A DNA stretch of 64,000 nucleotides from Saururus chinensis (GCA_035235625.1 CP141145.1:1798001-1862000), one strand, 5' to 3'. Positions 45,548 to 59,192 are shown, numbered from the stretch's first letter. A program made the numbers and translations. The notes: generated by a model from the letters alone, not told the origin.

Positions 45548-46860
45548 TCCCACATGTGAGCCCTATGCCTTCATCGTGGCAGCGTGTTGGGAGGGTGTAG
45601 GCACAAGCAACAATTGAATTAATTAAGTTTCAATTTTAAAATTCAACTGTACAAAGAGTATGCTAGTCAATGATAAAAGTCTTCGGTCCACAATAGGGGC
45701 CAAAAAGAGGGATCGCACGTCCGCATATATCTGTTCAAAGGATTCACATTTCTGCATAGCTATAGAACTTTATACTTGAATCACATGAGCACCATATCTA
45801 CATTGTTGACTCAGAAAAACTGGTACCATACTGTCATGTGGGTCATGATGATACTTGGAAAAAGATTGATCAAGATAGAACGGAACAGGAAATAAATGCC
45901 ATAAGGAGACATCCGAGTCATCTCCTTAACTCACATATAAACAAGAAGTATAAATGGAGAACAAACAGTACGGGAATTGTATTTTCAATCACTTCAATTA
46001 GCTACACATGTAACTTCAGGGGGCAAAATTTCCTTTGTTTTTTTTTTATCACCCACAAAAAAAAATCATCATCCAAATCCATATCTGGCAGTTTGTTCAA
46101 CTCATCATATATTCTGTAATTTTTTTGCTTAATATTACATATTCTAAATTTCTTTAAGGAATATAATAATATTCTAAAACTTACCAGAAGATAGAAATAT
46201 AAAAATCATTTGAAGTCTGTAAAACTTTATTGAAATACTATATTGGTGAAACAAGAAATTTCATGTCCAAAAGAAAAGTCCAAGTCCGAAATCTGATCAT
46301 ACAGTTGGGACTCAAACTGTAATTGCCACTTGCGTCGAAAACTAGGATTCAGGCCGATCTCCATTGTTAATTTGAGTCTGCCTTGGTCTATGAATTTGTC
46401 ACGTCATGGTTACCACTCACTATGTGCAACTTAAAGAGTGCAAAACACCTAAATGGAATATTGGTACTGAAACAAAAAATTATAGAAATGACTTTGGCAA
46501 CCGTGAAAAATGGAATGACATGGATGGTTCCTGTTTTGTACTAACTGTTGTCTTTATTTAGCACATGGTTTTCACTAAAGATAGATATAAATATAGATCA
46601 GAGAAACATAGTCTCTTACAAAAATGTACACTTGATGTTGGTTTTACCACTGAGGTTAGCATTAAACACTAAGTTAGTTATAGCTTCTGGATAACACCAA
46701 ACTTCAACTCGCTTGAGCCGCTGTCAATTTGGGGAAATCTATCACGACGGAGAGGCTGTGCATGGTTTGTTACCATGATAATATCATGATTACAACTCTA
46801 TCAAGTAAAGAAAGATTACATGGAATATAACATGATTACAATGCTAGAAGAAAAATTAAA
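45548..46860. other. Intergenic sequence
   Basis: About 1.3 kb without recognised domains or terminal repeats. It is less AT-skewed than its right neighbour, but no gene can be supported. Confidence 0.5.
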
Positions 46861-47069
46861 TACTCCCTCCTTCCTATATTAATATCCACATACTAAAAAA
46901 TAGTGGTTTTTATTGAATGATGAAACCCATATTAAAAATAAGCTTATAATACTTTTTTTTCAATACCTAACTATTTAAATTTAATAACTCAATTTAACAA
47001 AATAGATTTATTAATATGGAGCAAATTTTTTTACGAAATGGAGCTATTAATTTAGGAGGAGGGAGTGTA
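46861..47069. mobile_element. Stowaway-like MITE (Tc1/mariner)
   Basis: CTCCCTCC terminal repeats in inverted orientation (TACTCCCTCCTTCC on the left, GGAGGAGGGAGTGTA on the right), a TA on each side, and a ~209-bp non-coding, AT-rich interior. Inner arms TATTAATAT also pair. Typical Stowaway layout. Confidence 0.85.
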
Positions 47070-47079
47070 CTCTTTCAAA

Positions 47080-47510
47080 TACTCCCCTCAAGTTTGAGCA
47101 TGTAGATTGTGAATGCTTGACTTGGGAATTAAGTGATGAAATTGATTTATTTCAAGTGGCTTCGTAAATATCTCTATAGGTTATTTAAACATGGAAACAT
47201 AATTAGTGAGAATCAAACCCCTCTGACATTTCTTACAAACAATATGACAATCAATCTCAATACTCTTGGTTTGCTCAAGATATACAGATATACATGTTTA
47301 ACAATAATATGAAGGGCAACCTGATTATCAGAGTATAGCATGGCTGGAAATGGTTATAGAAGCTAGAGATCCTACATTATAAAATAGAGCGTGTTTATTT
47401 CTCCCCAATAAATACTGAGAGCCCCCACAACAGAAAAATAACTGATATTTTTTAATAGCTTAGTACCCCCCATGCACCCTTATAATTTTACTCAATGCCC
47501 ACCTCAACAT
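47080..47510 (-). mobile_element. Ty1/copia 3' remnant (RNase H end)
   Basis: The minus strand encodes decayed pieces of a copia RNase H C terminus: AMLYSDNQVALHI, IEIDCHIVCKK and FTKPLEINQFHHL, ending near the usual NLHAQT. It is a different, older copy from the element at 40710-45547; no LTR of its own was recognised. It is broken in several places. Confidence 0.75.
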
Positions 47511-47540
47511 GCATTAAGTTATGTATATTGTGATGGTAAC

Positions 47541-48523
47541 TTATCGTTTATAATTAAACTCTTTGCAAGTATACAAGGTAATTGTACTAGGATAAGTATT
47601 TAAGGGTTGTCGAACCTCAGGGATGAATGAATTATCACTAAATCTAAAGAGGAATTTGCTTATTGAAAAGTAGAAAAAACTTAAATTTAAATTAAGCAAA
47701 AGAAAAGAATCAACTAGTTTAAAAACAAGAGATTAATATAATGGAATTTACTTAGGAAATTGAATCCACTATAAAACCATAACAATTCCTTAACTTTTAA
47801 TCTAAATCTAGTATGAATATGAACAAGTATTCTCAGCTACAAGCTAGAATTACTTCAGAAAGAATCATTAATTAAATTTCATGACATGAACTATCTTTGA
47901 CAATAGCACGAATCATCTACACGAAACTAGCTATAGGCATGACCCGTCTAATCCTATTATAACTCATCCAAGTCATTAATTATCTGAATATTAAAACTAT
48001 TGCATCACCATCTCATCTAAATCACAGAAATTAGAATCGATGAAAATATCAAAACCACATCAATCTATCATATACAAGACAATAAATCAACATAGACTTG
48101 AATAAACATGAAAAACTCTTCCATTAAAAAGGAAATCCATATCATACAATTGTCATCATTCACAACTAAGATCTAAATTAAAAAGAAAAGAAACTAAAAC
48201 TTATCTATAGCTTCATCAACTCCTAAGTAAAAGAAAAGTTTAGACTTCCATTGTAGAAAGAAGTACTTGAATCTCCATTAAAAGCTTTGAGTTCTCTTCC
48301 ATCTTCTTTTTCCTTTTTCTCTTCAGAAAATCTACTGGAATCCCCTAATTTCAAGCCAAATATGTCTTTTTATAGGCATAAGAGCCGGAGAAAGAAGTTT
48401 AAGATGAAAAGGATTCAAAATTGGCTTAAACTAGGAAACTGTGCGTTATCCCGTTCAAACTCCCTACATGCCCGTTCGAACGCCTATACTGTATTTTTGT
48501 CCGAATTCACGTTATCCCGTTTG

Positions 48524-48562
<39 letters not shown>

Positions 48563-48572
48563 ATACTTATCA
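47541..48572 (-). repeat. Gypsy-like 3' LTR (shortened)
   Basis: Aligns with 53198-54180 over nearly its whole length, then switches to a TA tract (about 48526-48560) and rejoins at the common end ATACTTATCA. Confidence 0.9.
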
Positions 48573-50182
48573 AATACCCCCAAACCTATATTTTGCTAGT
48601 CCTCGAGCAAAACAAAACAACTAATCTAGAAAAATAAATAAAGGCCACTTTCGTAGGGAATCACAATTGCATTTAGCGTATGCAACAAGCCTTTAAACCC
48701 CTAGGTGTCCCTAGTTGGACGAGTTGTGTCTCGTGAGGGTTTACAGTAATGATACCCACAAACATCTAATCCTAAGAAATAAAATAAAATAAAACAAGAA
48801 AATAAAAATTCTAAAAACAATCCTCTCTTAAAAACACAAAACTATTTTTAAAAAGAACCAACTACAAATACTTGAAACAATTAAACAATTTCGATCTGAT
48901 CACTTTCAAGTAAGGAATAATCCATTCTATAACCTCATCTTAGAAATAATTGTGCAACTACATATATACATTTAAAAAACATAAAGTGTAGAAACTTTGT
49001 AGTCATACAATTTTATTCTTTATTAACAAGCATATCTTATGTGACCCATTAATCAAGCTCATTAAAGTTCACTAACTCAAAAATATAACAATGACAATCT
49101 TTCATCCTTAATATATCATAATAAACCCTTATGTAATAACCTTCAAATTTCAATTAAATTCAGGGAATAAGAGCATAATATACCTCAAAATATGACTTGT
49201 GCAATACTTAGTTCTATTAAGCTTTCTAAATAGTCCATGTAACAAGTGTTAAGCCAGTGTCCCTAATCCAGTTGGCTCAAGGTACTAGGTGTTAAAACAC
49301 CCCTCAGGCTTAATAACTCGAACTATAAAGGCTACAGAACCAAGCAAATCATAAAAGAATTTATCTCAACTTTTCACCTTTTGACGCGATCCCTTATACT
49401 TGCCTAGGCACAAGGTCTGGTTACTCAATAAAAAGAGAAACAAACCTTTACTCTCTTTTTTTCATCAATTTTTTTTCATTCAATCTATTTTTTTCTTCAA
49501 CTTTTTTTTCCATTCTATGTTTTATTCTTTTTTTTTCATTATACACTTATCCCAAAAAAAATCTTCAAATAAAAGCTAAACAAAAAGATTTATCATAAAA
49601 CAGTAAAAATTACTCAATTGTCAAGTTTTCAAAAATATATGCTCAGTTAAAGATATCCCACTAAGATTACAAGTAATAAATCATAAAATTATATTCCTAC
49701 AAGTTTCAAGTGTGTGAAATGTGATTTAAAAATATAAGCACAATTATCCAAGATAAAGAAAATAAAATAAAAATTACTCACTTAATCATTTTCATCACTT
49801 AATTAATTACTTGCACTTTCTTCATGAAATTGTTCTCTTTAAAAACAGACATATACTTTTAAAAGAAAATAAGCGATAAAACCCACTTAAAAGTAAACAA
49901 AAGAAAAATGAAAAAATACTCTAAAACATCCTAAAAGAAAAATAAGAAATAAAAATATCTTTCTACACCCCCAAACCTAAACTGAACATTGTCCTCAATG
50001 TTAAAGAAAATATATACTACAATGATAAGAATAAGTAAGAGAGGGAAAGATAGATATCACCTGAAAGCATAACTATTCCACTAATCTGAAAGTGAAGTAC
50101 ATATGATTGGAGAAAAGAAATAAATATAAGTGATGAGCAATTCCCCAAACCTAAAGTATTATATCCCATAAAAGAAGAAAAA
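48573..50182. other. Non-coding part of the gypsy-like element
   Basis: AT-rich. It contains a second TTTGGGGGTGT-type purine tract on the minus strand near 49970-50000 (RC of ACACCCCCAAACC), similar to the one at 14688-14701. No pol domain. Confidence 0.6.
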
Positions 50183-50342
50183 CTATAATGAGAAAAAAAA
50201 CTGAGAAAATAAGTTAATAAAGCCTAAATGAAGCAAAGAAAATAAACAAAAGGAAAAAAAATATATCAAAAACATGGGTTGCCTCCCAAGAAGCGCCAAG
50301 TTTATTGTCTTTAGCCAGACATTGCTAACATTCTCAAATATA

Positions 50343-51347
50343 TCAGGGCGGTTGGTAGATATTAGCATTGGCTCTTCTCTTAAGTCTCCAAAAAGATGAT
50401 GCAGAAAAATTAAAAGACATGGCATGATTATGGGTTGATGCTACAAAAGATGGACCTTTATCATAAGCATCAAATCTAAAATTGCCAACCATAAAACATT
50501 CAGCATTAGAAGTTGCAGGTAAATTGTTAGACACATCAAAAGCATTTAGTTGCACTTTCATGTTCCCAAAGGTCATCTCCATTACCCCCGTCCTACAATT
50601 TATGCATGCATTAACTGTGGCAAGACAAGGGCGACCTAGAATCATAGGAATCTAATATGTGGAGTTGGCACCGGTCTCCATATCTAAGACAATAAAATCA
50701 ACAGGAAAAAAGAACCGGTCAACTTTCACTAAGACATCCTCAATGACTCCTCGAGTCTTACGCACAAAACAGCCAGCTAGCTGCAAGGTAACTGATGTAG
50801 GCTGCAATTCTCCTAACCCTAATTGCTCATACACCGAGTAAGGGAGTAGATTGACACTCGCACCAAGGTCAAGGAGGGCTCTATGAATGGAGTGATCACC
50901 TATGACACACGAAATAGTGGGTACTCCAAGGTCCTTATACTTAGGTGGGGTGTCAAACTTCAAAAGAGAGCTTACTTGCTCGGTGAGAAAGACCGTCTTA
51001 GACACATGGGTCTTGGATTTACGCTTATGAGTGCATAGGTCTTTGAGGAACTTAGCATAAACAGGGACTTGCTTAATGGCTTCTAAGAGGGGGACATTAA
51101 TTTTGACTTGTTTGAAAGTCACAAGAATTTCATTAGTCCTAGTTGTGCTCTTTCTAAATGGTGGGGCCATGTCAAGACACTGAGGAAAAGGTGCCCTAGG
51201 GATATAAGATCCCTCAAAAGTGGTCTTAAATTGTGGCTCTGAGGAAGGGGAAGGAGATACAAACTCTTTCTCATGTGGTGCACTAACTTCTATTTGAGGT
51301 TCATTAGGGGCTGCCCTCTCTAACTCCTCACTCCTATCATCTGTCAC
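50343..51347 (-). pseudogene. Gypsy-like aspartic protease region
   Basis: Encodes PVYAKFLKDLCTHKRK, then TISCVIGDHSIHRALLDLGA followed by SVNLLPYSVYEQLGLGEL, the retropepsin-like motif of Athila/Tat polyproteins, and VDFIVLDME; near 50600 MILGRPCLATVNACI completes the domain. The usual reverse transcriptase does not follow. Confidence 0.85.
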
Positions 51348-51509
51348 TGGTATCCCCCCAACACTCTTGTCAACATCCTCCCACTCCTAAGGGTCATTAT
51401 GGAATTAACTTGTTCATTAGAGGGAGGAGCTCCCTCTACCTGAAATTGACCTTTAAGGTTTGGTATGGGTTGACTTGGCAACATCCCCATCTCTCTCTTG
51501 TTAATAACA

Positions 51510-52898
51510 TTAGCTAGTTGTCCAATTTAGGCTTCTAACTTTGCTATAGATTGTGTGTGAGAGTGGAGGAGTTGGGATTAAGATTGAAGGCCTTGCAAGG
51601 CACTCAAGACCTTTTTCTTCAAAACTTGGACTCCTATTGGGTTGGACATACGGAGGTTGCACTTGAGGTTGGTGGATAGGGGCTGGTGGAACTTGGAATG
51701 GTTGCCTAGGGGGTTGGTTACCCATAACCCCTTGGTTTTGTGTTCGCCAAGAAAAATTAGGATGATTCCTCCACCCAGGGTAATATGTGTTTGAAAATGG
51801 ATCTTTTCCAACCCTAGGGAAGGATTAGGTGGCATTAATATGATCTTTGACAAGCCCATACACTCCATGATAGTATGGGCTGGGCTAAGGCATATTGTGC
51901 ATGCATATTGAGTGAAGGGAGTGGGCTGATGGGTTGAAGTCATAAGAAGGTCCAACTTCCTACTTAAAGTATCAACTTTGGAGGAGAGGTCTAATGAGTT
52001 TTTGACTTCATACAAGCCACCCCTAGAGGGGGCATTGTTCAAGGTAGATAATCCATTCTCATTTCTATTCAACGCAGCATGTTGAAGAGAATTTTCACTC
52101 AAGTCCTCAAAAAGTTTTCATGCCTCATTTTTATTTTTTAACAAAAAGGTACCCCCACAACTTGCATCAACAAGATGACAGTTTTGTTCAGTAAGACCCT
52201 CATAAAAACATTGCACTAATTGCCACTTAGGGACAGCATGGTGAGGACACCTCCTAAGAAGGTCCTTAAGTCTATCCCAACTCTCATGGAACTGTTCAGT
52301 GGGAAGTTGGGCAAAAGTGGTTATGACCTTTCTCATTTGGTTGGTCTTACCTAGGGGAAGTACTTTTTAAGGAATCATATTGCATTTGGGCCCAAGTTGT
52401 GATGGTGTCTGGCTCTAAAGAGTGAAGTCATTCCTTAGCCTTATCTTTCAATGTGAAAGGAAAAAGGCGAAGTTTAACAGCTTCATCGGTTAAATTTGAG
52501 AGCTTAAAAGTTGTACATATTTCGAAGAAGTCATCTAGGTGCCTATACGGGTTTTCATTATTAAGCCCATAAAAGGATGAAAGCATTTGAATGACATTGG
52601 GCTTAATCTCATAATTTTGAGCAGCAACCACTGGCAACCTAATGCATGAAGGAGAGGTGTACTCATTGGGAGTGTAATACTCCCTTAGAGCTTTGAGTGG
52701 TGCATCTACTAACTGATGTTTAGCCATGATGAGGGTAGAAGTAGTGTGGGTGGAGGAATTAGTTGGAGAGTTTGGGGGTGTAGGGATGTAGGTCGAGAGC
52801 AACTCAACTCTCCTAAATGTCCGCTTAGGCTCAGGGTCAAATGGTACTAATCGGGGGAGTAAGGAGCGACGACCACACATACACCACAAACACACCAC
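51510..52898 (-). pseudogene. Gypsy-like gag
   Basis: The gag core includes YRHLDDFFEICTTFKLSNLT and LRLFPFTLKDKAKE (about 52550-52430), then ESWDRLKDLLRRCPHHAVPK and LVDASCGGTF (about 52290-52150). A cysteine-containing stretch (CTICLSPAHTIMEC) and a proline/glutamine-rich tail follow. Fits retrotransposon gag of the Athila/Tat group. Confidence 0.85.
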
Positions 52899-53164
52899 AC
52901 AATTTTAAGTGTAAAAAGGAGAAGAATAAGCAAAAACTAACTAAGAAAAGAACTAAAAATAAAGAGAAAAAAGGATCTTGCAAACCGAAGAGAAGCACTA
53001 TGCTTGTCGATGTCCACTTATGGCCACAAGTGTAGAGAGCACAATCTTCAGCTCAACCTACAAGATCAAATTAAAAGAATGTAAGAAACTAAGAGTAACC
53101 TAAAAACTAAAGTAAACTGAATCTAAATTAGATAGAATTATCCTAATACTAATTTAGTAACAAA

Positions 53165-53197
53165 TCAACACCGTCCCCAGCAACGGCGCCAAAAACT
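53165..53197 (-). other. Gypsy-like primer-binding site (tRNA-Asp type)
   Basis: Minus-strand TGGCGCCGTTGCTGGGGA lies a few bases inside the 5' LTR. Confidence 0.9.
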
Positions 53198-54619
53198 TGA
53201 TCGTTTATAATTAAACCCTTTGCAAGTGTACAAGGTAATTGTACTAGGATAAGTATTTAAGGGTTGTCGAACCTCAGGGACGGATGAATTATCACTAAAT
53301 CTAAAGAGGAATTTGCTGATTGAAAAGTAGAAAAAACTTAAATTTAAATTAAGCAAAAGAAAAGAATCAACTAGTTTAAAAACAATAAATTAATATAATA
53401 GAATTTACTTAGGAAATCGAATCCACTATAGAACCATAACAATTCCTTAACTTTTAATCTAAATCTAGTGTGAATATGAACAAGTATTCTCAGCTACAAG
53501 CTAGAATTACTTCAGAAAGAATCATTAATTAAATTCCATGGCATGAACTATCTTCGACAATAGCACGAATCATCTACACTAAACTAGCTATAGGCATGAC
53601 CCGTGTAATCTTAGTATAACTTATCCAAGTCATTAATTATCTGAACATTAAAACTATTGCATCACCATCTCATCTAAATCACAGAAATTAGAATCGATGA
53701 AAATATCAAAACCACATCAATCTATCATCTACAAGGCAATAAATCAACATAGACTTGAATAAACATGAAAAGCTCTTCCATTAAAAAGGAAATCCATATC
53801 ATACAATTGTCATCATTCACAACTAAGATCTAAATTAAAAAAAAAAAGAAATTGAAACTTATCTATAGCTTCATCAACTCCTAAGTAAAAGAAAAGTTTA
53901 GTCTTCCATTGTAGAAGGAAGCACTTGAATCTCCATTAAAAACTTTGAGTTCTCTTTTGTCTTCTTCTTCCTTTTTCTCTTCAGAAAATCTACTGGAATC
54001 CCCTAATTTCAAGCTAAATATGTCTTTTTATAAGCATAAGAGCCGGAGAAAGAAGTTTATGATGAAAAGGATTCAAAATTGGCTTAAACTAGGAAACTGC
54101 GCGTTATCCCGTTCGAATGCCCTACATGCCCATTCGAACTCCTATATTATGTTTTTGTCCGAAATCATGTTATCCCGTTTGATACATCAAATGCCCCATT
54201 CGAACGGCTACACTGTTTCTACAATCTGGACAGTCCAATTTTCTGTTCATTAAGCTTTTCTTTATGTCCATATTAATTTCCAACTTGTTTATAACTCCAA
54301 AAAGTTGTCCAAATCACTTTAAAACATGTCAAGACTATTTTCAATTATTTCAAACATCGTCCAAGTACCTCGATAAGCTCACTTCACCTACAAAACATAA
54401 AATATTATACTTCAGACATGTACAATGTAATTAAAATTCCAACTTGATTTAAATACATGCCTAAACTACTAATAACTACAAAATTAATTAATAATTAAAC
54501 TAAAATATTAATAACTATCTTAATCTAAATAAACCATAAGTAACTCTTAATTAACCTAATCTATACTAGCAAATAAGATAAAAAGGCATATAAAATATAT
54601 ACATATTTCATACTTATCA
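53198..54619 (-). repeat. Gypsy-like 5' LTR (full length)
   Basis: TGATCGTTTATAA...ACTTATCA on the plus strand, 1422 bp. Contains copies of the TTCGAA(C/T) motif near 54113-54215. Confidence 0.9.
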
Positions 54620-54624
54620 GTAAC

Positions 54625-55229
54625 CACCCCCCACCAGAAGTTTTTCATAAGTTTAAAAAGCTTTTGGAGGTTTCGTGACCGGGGTACCCTGCCTAATAAA
54701 ACTGCATTATACAAAGAACAATGGTCCCCGTTAATGTTTGCATATTGTGGTGATGACCTCTTCCCATGAGAAATAATCCAGAGGTTTTAAAAATTTCTTG
54801 AGATTTCTTGGCGGGGGATACCATCTGCCGAATAAAACTTATTTGGACGGAGACCTCAAATTTGTCGTATCTTGGCGATAATCACTCTCCGCCAAAAACC
54901 ATCTAAAAGTTTTCCAGAGGAATAGTAAAGTGAGGGGGTGATGGAAAAAAATCATGGAAGAGGAGCCATCAGCAAGGGGAAAGAAGGAAAATAGTCAAGG
55001 AAAAGGAGCCATAAGCGATGTGGGATATAGAAGAGCTCATGTCGGAGGGGAAAGATTGGGAATGGTGCAATGAAAGAGTAAAAATAGAGTTAAAAAAAGA
55101 GTAGTGGGGGGGCTATTATTTAATAATTTGTTTAATTTTTTTGGGGTGTGTACAGTATGGGAGGGCTTGAGTATAATCATACTGTGGTTTAATGTCAATT
55201 ACAATTGGTTTTGACTCTTTTGGAAATTA
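54625..55229. other. Unassigned sequence
   Basis: Right flank of the gypsy-like insertion. GGGGTACCCTGCC/GGGGGATACCATCTGCC and GAATAAAAC(T) occur twice about 125 bp apart, hinting at an old degenerate duplication. No gene seen. Confidence 0.4.
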
Positions 55230-58200
55230 AAGTGTTTAACAAAGGTTTTAACTAAAATTTGATCACATTTATAGTTTTTAAGTTAATTTAAGTCATTTTG
55301 ATTTTTTTTGAAATTTTCATCATTTTTCCAGAAAAGTTAGGGGACGGGAGCTATCATGGATCCCACATGCAAAATTTGAATTTTTAGCCCTAAATGACCT
55401 TAACATCAACCTAAGACATAAAATAATTATTTTAAAATTTTTAGACTTCAATTGTGTTCAAATAAGCAAGTTTATCCATTTTAGTAGTAAATCCTATTTG
55501 TACCCAACTAATTAATTAGGTTTACCCCACCCTTTACTATAAAAGAAATGAAACAACCACTTTTCTAATTGGGAAAGAGCTGAGACCTAGAGTTTAGGAG
55601 CCTAATCCCCATTTTCCTAAAAGAGAAAGGAGATTAAGGTATGAATTTGCTTAATTTTTTATTAATATTTTAGGGTTTTTCTTAAATCATTCAAAGCCCT
55701 TCCTTTGCTTTAGATTAATCTCAATTTCTACTAAAATTCTACTGATTTGGGTTTCTATTTCAAAACCTAACAATGGGAATTTCAGTTTTAAGTCTCTTGA
55801 ACCCTAGATCTACTAGTTCCTGAAGGTCTTAGGTGTTTTAAATTGGATTTATGAAGGTACTAGTAAAAAGCCCTTTGTTGGGTAGGTTTTGAAGGTGTTG
55901 GAGGAGCTAATTCGAGTCAAAAAGTTGCTAGAAGGTAAGTGTTTTGGTCTTAAACGTTGCTGTGATTTCGTTTTGTTAGAGTTTGAAGTGGGTTCCATGT
56001 TTATGAGCTTTAATGGTGACTTGCAAAGGTGCAATCTTTGATGGGATTTCTTAGGATTTTTGTTTAGTAATAGCTAGATTTGATGTTGATTAAGCATGAA
56101 TTTAATTATGGTGATGTTTGGGAGCAGGATTTGGTAGTTTGAGTTTTTCATGAGAAGTTTCAGTTTTGATTTTGAAGTGGGGAAGATGAACTCGGAACTG
56201 CCGTTATGGCGTTCGAACGACAGTATTGCAGTTTTGGCCATTTTGTTTCTTTTGCTTATTTTTATATTTTTACTCTTAAATATAATTTTTTATGTTCATG
56301 CTGAGTAATTTATACCTGAATGAGCTACTGGAAGGGCATGATATTAATGTTGGAAATTATGAAGAATATTAAGTATTATGTGAAATTGCATGTTGTTGGC
56401 TAAACATGTTAGGATTGCTTATCTTGAAACCATGATTTGATGATTCCGTATATTTTAAGCATGATTCTAGCAGGATGGAAGAAGAGTGGATTTGTATGCC
56501 TTTATTTATTATGATTAAATTATGGGTGAATGGTGGTACCTTGTCTAGCTTCAAGTATGACATGAAATATGCTTATATAGGTCTAGCATGAAGTTGCACT
56601 TGAGTTGATTGATGTTTTTAGATAGTTTTTTTCACTCATGATTTCAGTATGGAACCATGATTAGATGTTAAAGAGCATGTGTGCAGGGTGTTAATATCTA
56701 TAATGCATGTGCATATGCTTAAAGAAGAATGTTTCTATTTAAAACACACACGTGGGGGTAATCATGGTAATTGATTTATATTCATGGTTAAATGTGATGC
56801 ATGTGGCCTGATGGGAGCACGTTCCATGAATTAGAATTCATGTAGTCATTGCTCATGTATGTACTATGTTGCATGCATCATGAGCTGGATTTACAAAAGA
56901 GATTTTATCGAGATTAGCCATGTTGATTGATTGGATGTAATTGTGTGATATTACTTGCCAGATTAATCAATTAGAGGCTTATCGATTCGGTTTTATGTCC
57001 GAAAGGACGGGGTTTTATGTCCCTTGAGGACAAGTTTTCCTCCCCGAGTTAATAAGAGCGGCAATGCTATAAGGAGATAAACTGTTTGAGACCATATGGA
57101 CCCTGAGAATCCATGCTAGTGTAGCCAAGTTCACTGTCTTAATAGGGGGTATTCTTCCCCATTAGGGAATATACCTAAACTGCGGAATTCCTTCGAACAT
57201 TCCTGTCGGGGATTGTTTGCAGTGCACAAGGACTGCTCATCCTTCGATTGATTGAGCAGAGTTATTTTTATCAACTTAGATAGATCTGAAATGTGTGTTA
57301 AAGTCACTTTAGACGCAGGTTGATATATGTGATGTTTATGCATGATCTGAAATATGTGTTACAGACATTTCTCATGGAGGTTTATGTGATGTTTATGCAT
57401 GATCTGAAATGTGTTTTAGAGACACTTCACATGTAGGTTTATGTAATATTATGCATGATCTGAATGTGCAGTAGAGACACTTCTCATGCAGGTTTTGTGT
57501 GATGATTATGCATGATGTGATTTGGTGAAAATTACTTATCATGCGGGATATATGCTATGCCATGATGTGATTATTCATGTCTAGTACGTATGAGCTACTC
57601 ATATGCAGGATACTTATGGGTAAATAGGGGTATGGTAAGGTAATTAATCAGAAATTAGGATACTGTGTAAAATGTAGATCTAAATTATCATGTTGAAGCG
57701 TCGTGGTTGTTTTTTGATTAATGTTACCATATTTCAAACCTTACTGAGTTTTACTCACCCCTATTTCTGTGTTCTGTTTTGGGGTTGCATGGTATGACAT
57801 GCAGTTGATCAGGATTCTCTGTATGAGGGACAAGCGGGAAATGCATGGGAGTAGGCGTGGATGCCTTAGTACCCTATTTTGTCTTCTGATTTATGCTATT
57901 ATGATTATAGAGCGCCTTGTATGGATGATTATGTTTCAGGCTCATGTGTATTTTATGCTTTTAGACTTAATAAAGATTTCCTGATTCAAGCCATGTGTTT
58001 AGGCTTAGGATATGAAGTATGTGGGTTAAGTTTAAGGATTAATTTCATAGATATTATCCTCTTTAATTTCACCTTATTTCTCTTGCACAAAGGACTTAAG
58101 GTGCGCAACTCCGTGTTTGTGTTAAATACGCGAATTAAGAGGAGTCTTCTGCAATGAAATCTTGTCGCCCCCATATGCTTCGATTGGCGCTTGGACTAAG

Positions 58201-58234
58201 TTCAGCTTGGGTCGGGCAGGCACCGAGGTGTGAC
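55230..58234 (+). repeat. Long-LTR repeat, family B, copy 2
   Basis: Matches 26280-28630 in order and orientation and continues to GGCACCGAGGTGTGACA at 58234, a plausible gypsy LTR end. Near 57740, CCTTACTGAGTTTTACTCACCCC is typical of Tekay/Del-like LTRs. No primer site follows, so it is read as a solo or truncated LTR. The open frames of 60-92 codons inside show no domain. Confidence 0.6.
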
Positions 58235-59192
58235 AGTGCATCCCCCCCTAGAGTCCTTACTAACCCCACCCCTATTTTCTAGGGCATGTACCAAACATTA
58301 AGTGGCTAGAAGGGGACTAGTGTGTCCACCCCCTAGAGTCCTTTCCAACCACCCCCTATTTTCTAGTTGTTGTGCCCATCACCACCTCCCCAACCAAATC
58401 CTAGTACCTTTAGGAATTCTATACCCCAACTCGACTAGGGCTCCTCTCTCAAGTTATGTTCCTAGTAGGGTCGAACCCCCTATTTGCCAAAATGACCCCC
58501 TCACCAAGGTCGGACCCCCCTTGCCATAATGGGGCCCCTCACAAATAAAGGTTAGTACCCATTACACCTTATATGGGGTGAAAAAAAAATCTTACGATTC
58601 CAATCAACCAAGCAAATAGAACAAGCACATACAAGTAAAAAAAATTACCTATAATTAGGGATGTTACAAAACCCTAACGGTATTTTAAACCTATTACTTT
58701 AAAAGTAAGCATTGATTTCAAACTTGAAAGAACTTTGAAAAATGGAGCCTAGTGCTAGCATGAAATTTGGATTTAGCACCACCTACCCTCATGAAGCCTT
58801 CACTCGTTGTTCACTTAAGTGCGACGGAAGGCACTTCCCCTTGCACTGAGATAGTCCTATTGTCCGACTTGAGTGAAACTGGCAGAAGCTCCCTTAGAAC
58901 TAAGATGATCTCCACTTTTGGCCCGAGAGTGGCAGAAAGAGCCTCCTCTTCGTTCATGTCATTTTCTCCTTTTAAAGAGGCTACCTTGAAAAATAGACCC
59001 CCTTATGAATGTAGGGTACCCTCGAATTAGCTAGGATTTCTTATTGAACAGAAGAAATTGGGCAAGAAACAACTTAGAAATGAGTGTTTACAGCTTTAAA
59101 GCAGGTAGAGGTCAAAAGAAAAGAGAGGAGAAAGAGGTGGGGCAATTGGAAACCCCTTCCCTCTCCTTAAATAAGAAAAGCAAGTTGTTAAT
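58235..59192. other. Mixed repeat debris
   Basis: A short repeat (CCTAGAGTCCTT...CCCCTATTTTCTAG) occurs twice, at about 58250 and 58333. ATTAGGGATGTTACA at 58651-58665 could be a minus-strand LTR start (TGTAACATCCC). No gene recognised. Confidence 0.4.

Larger units (their letters stand above)
47541..54619 (-). mobile_element. Non-autonomous Ty3/gypsy (Athila/Tat-like) element with gag and protease only
   Basis: A 7.08-kb element flanked by GTAAC at 47536-47540 and 54620-54624. The LTRs are at 47541-48572 (1032 bp) and 53198-54619 (1422 bp); the shorter one has a (TA)n tract where ~400 bp of the other is missing. On the minus strand, TTTGGCGCCGTTGCTGGGGA next to the right LTR is the tRNA-Asp-type site used by Athila/Tat lineages, and GGTTTGGGGGTATT precedes the left LTR. 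Between them, gag and protease are recognisable at 52898-50343, but 50183-48573 holds no reverse transcriptase, RNase H or integrase. LTR divergence by hand is roughly 5%. The coding part is broken in a few places. Confidence 0.9.
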
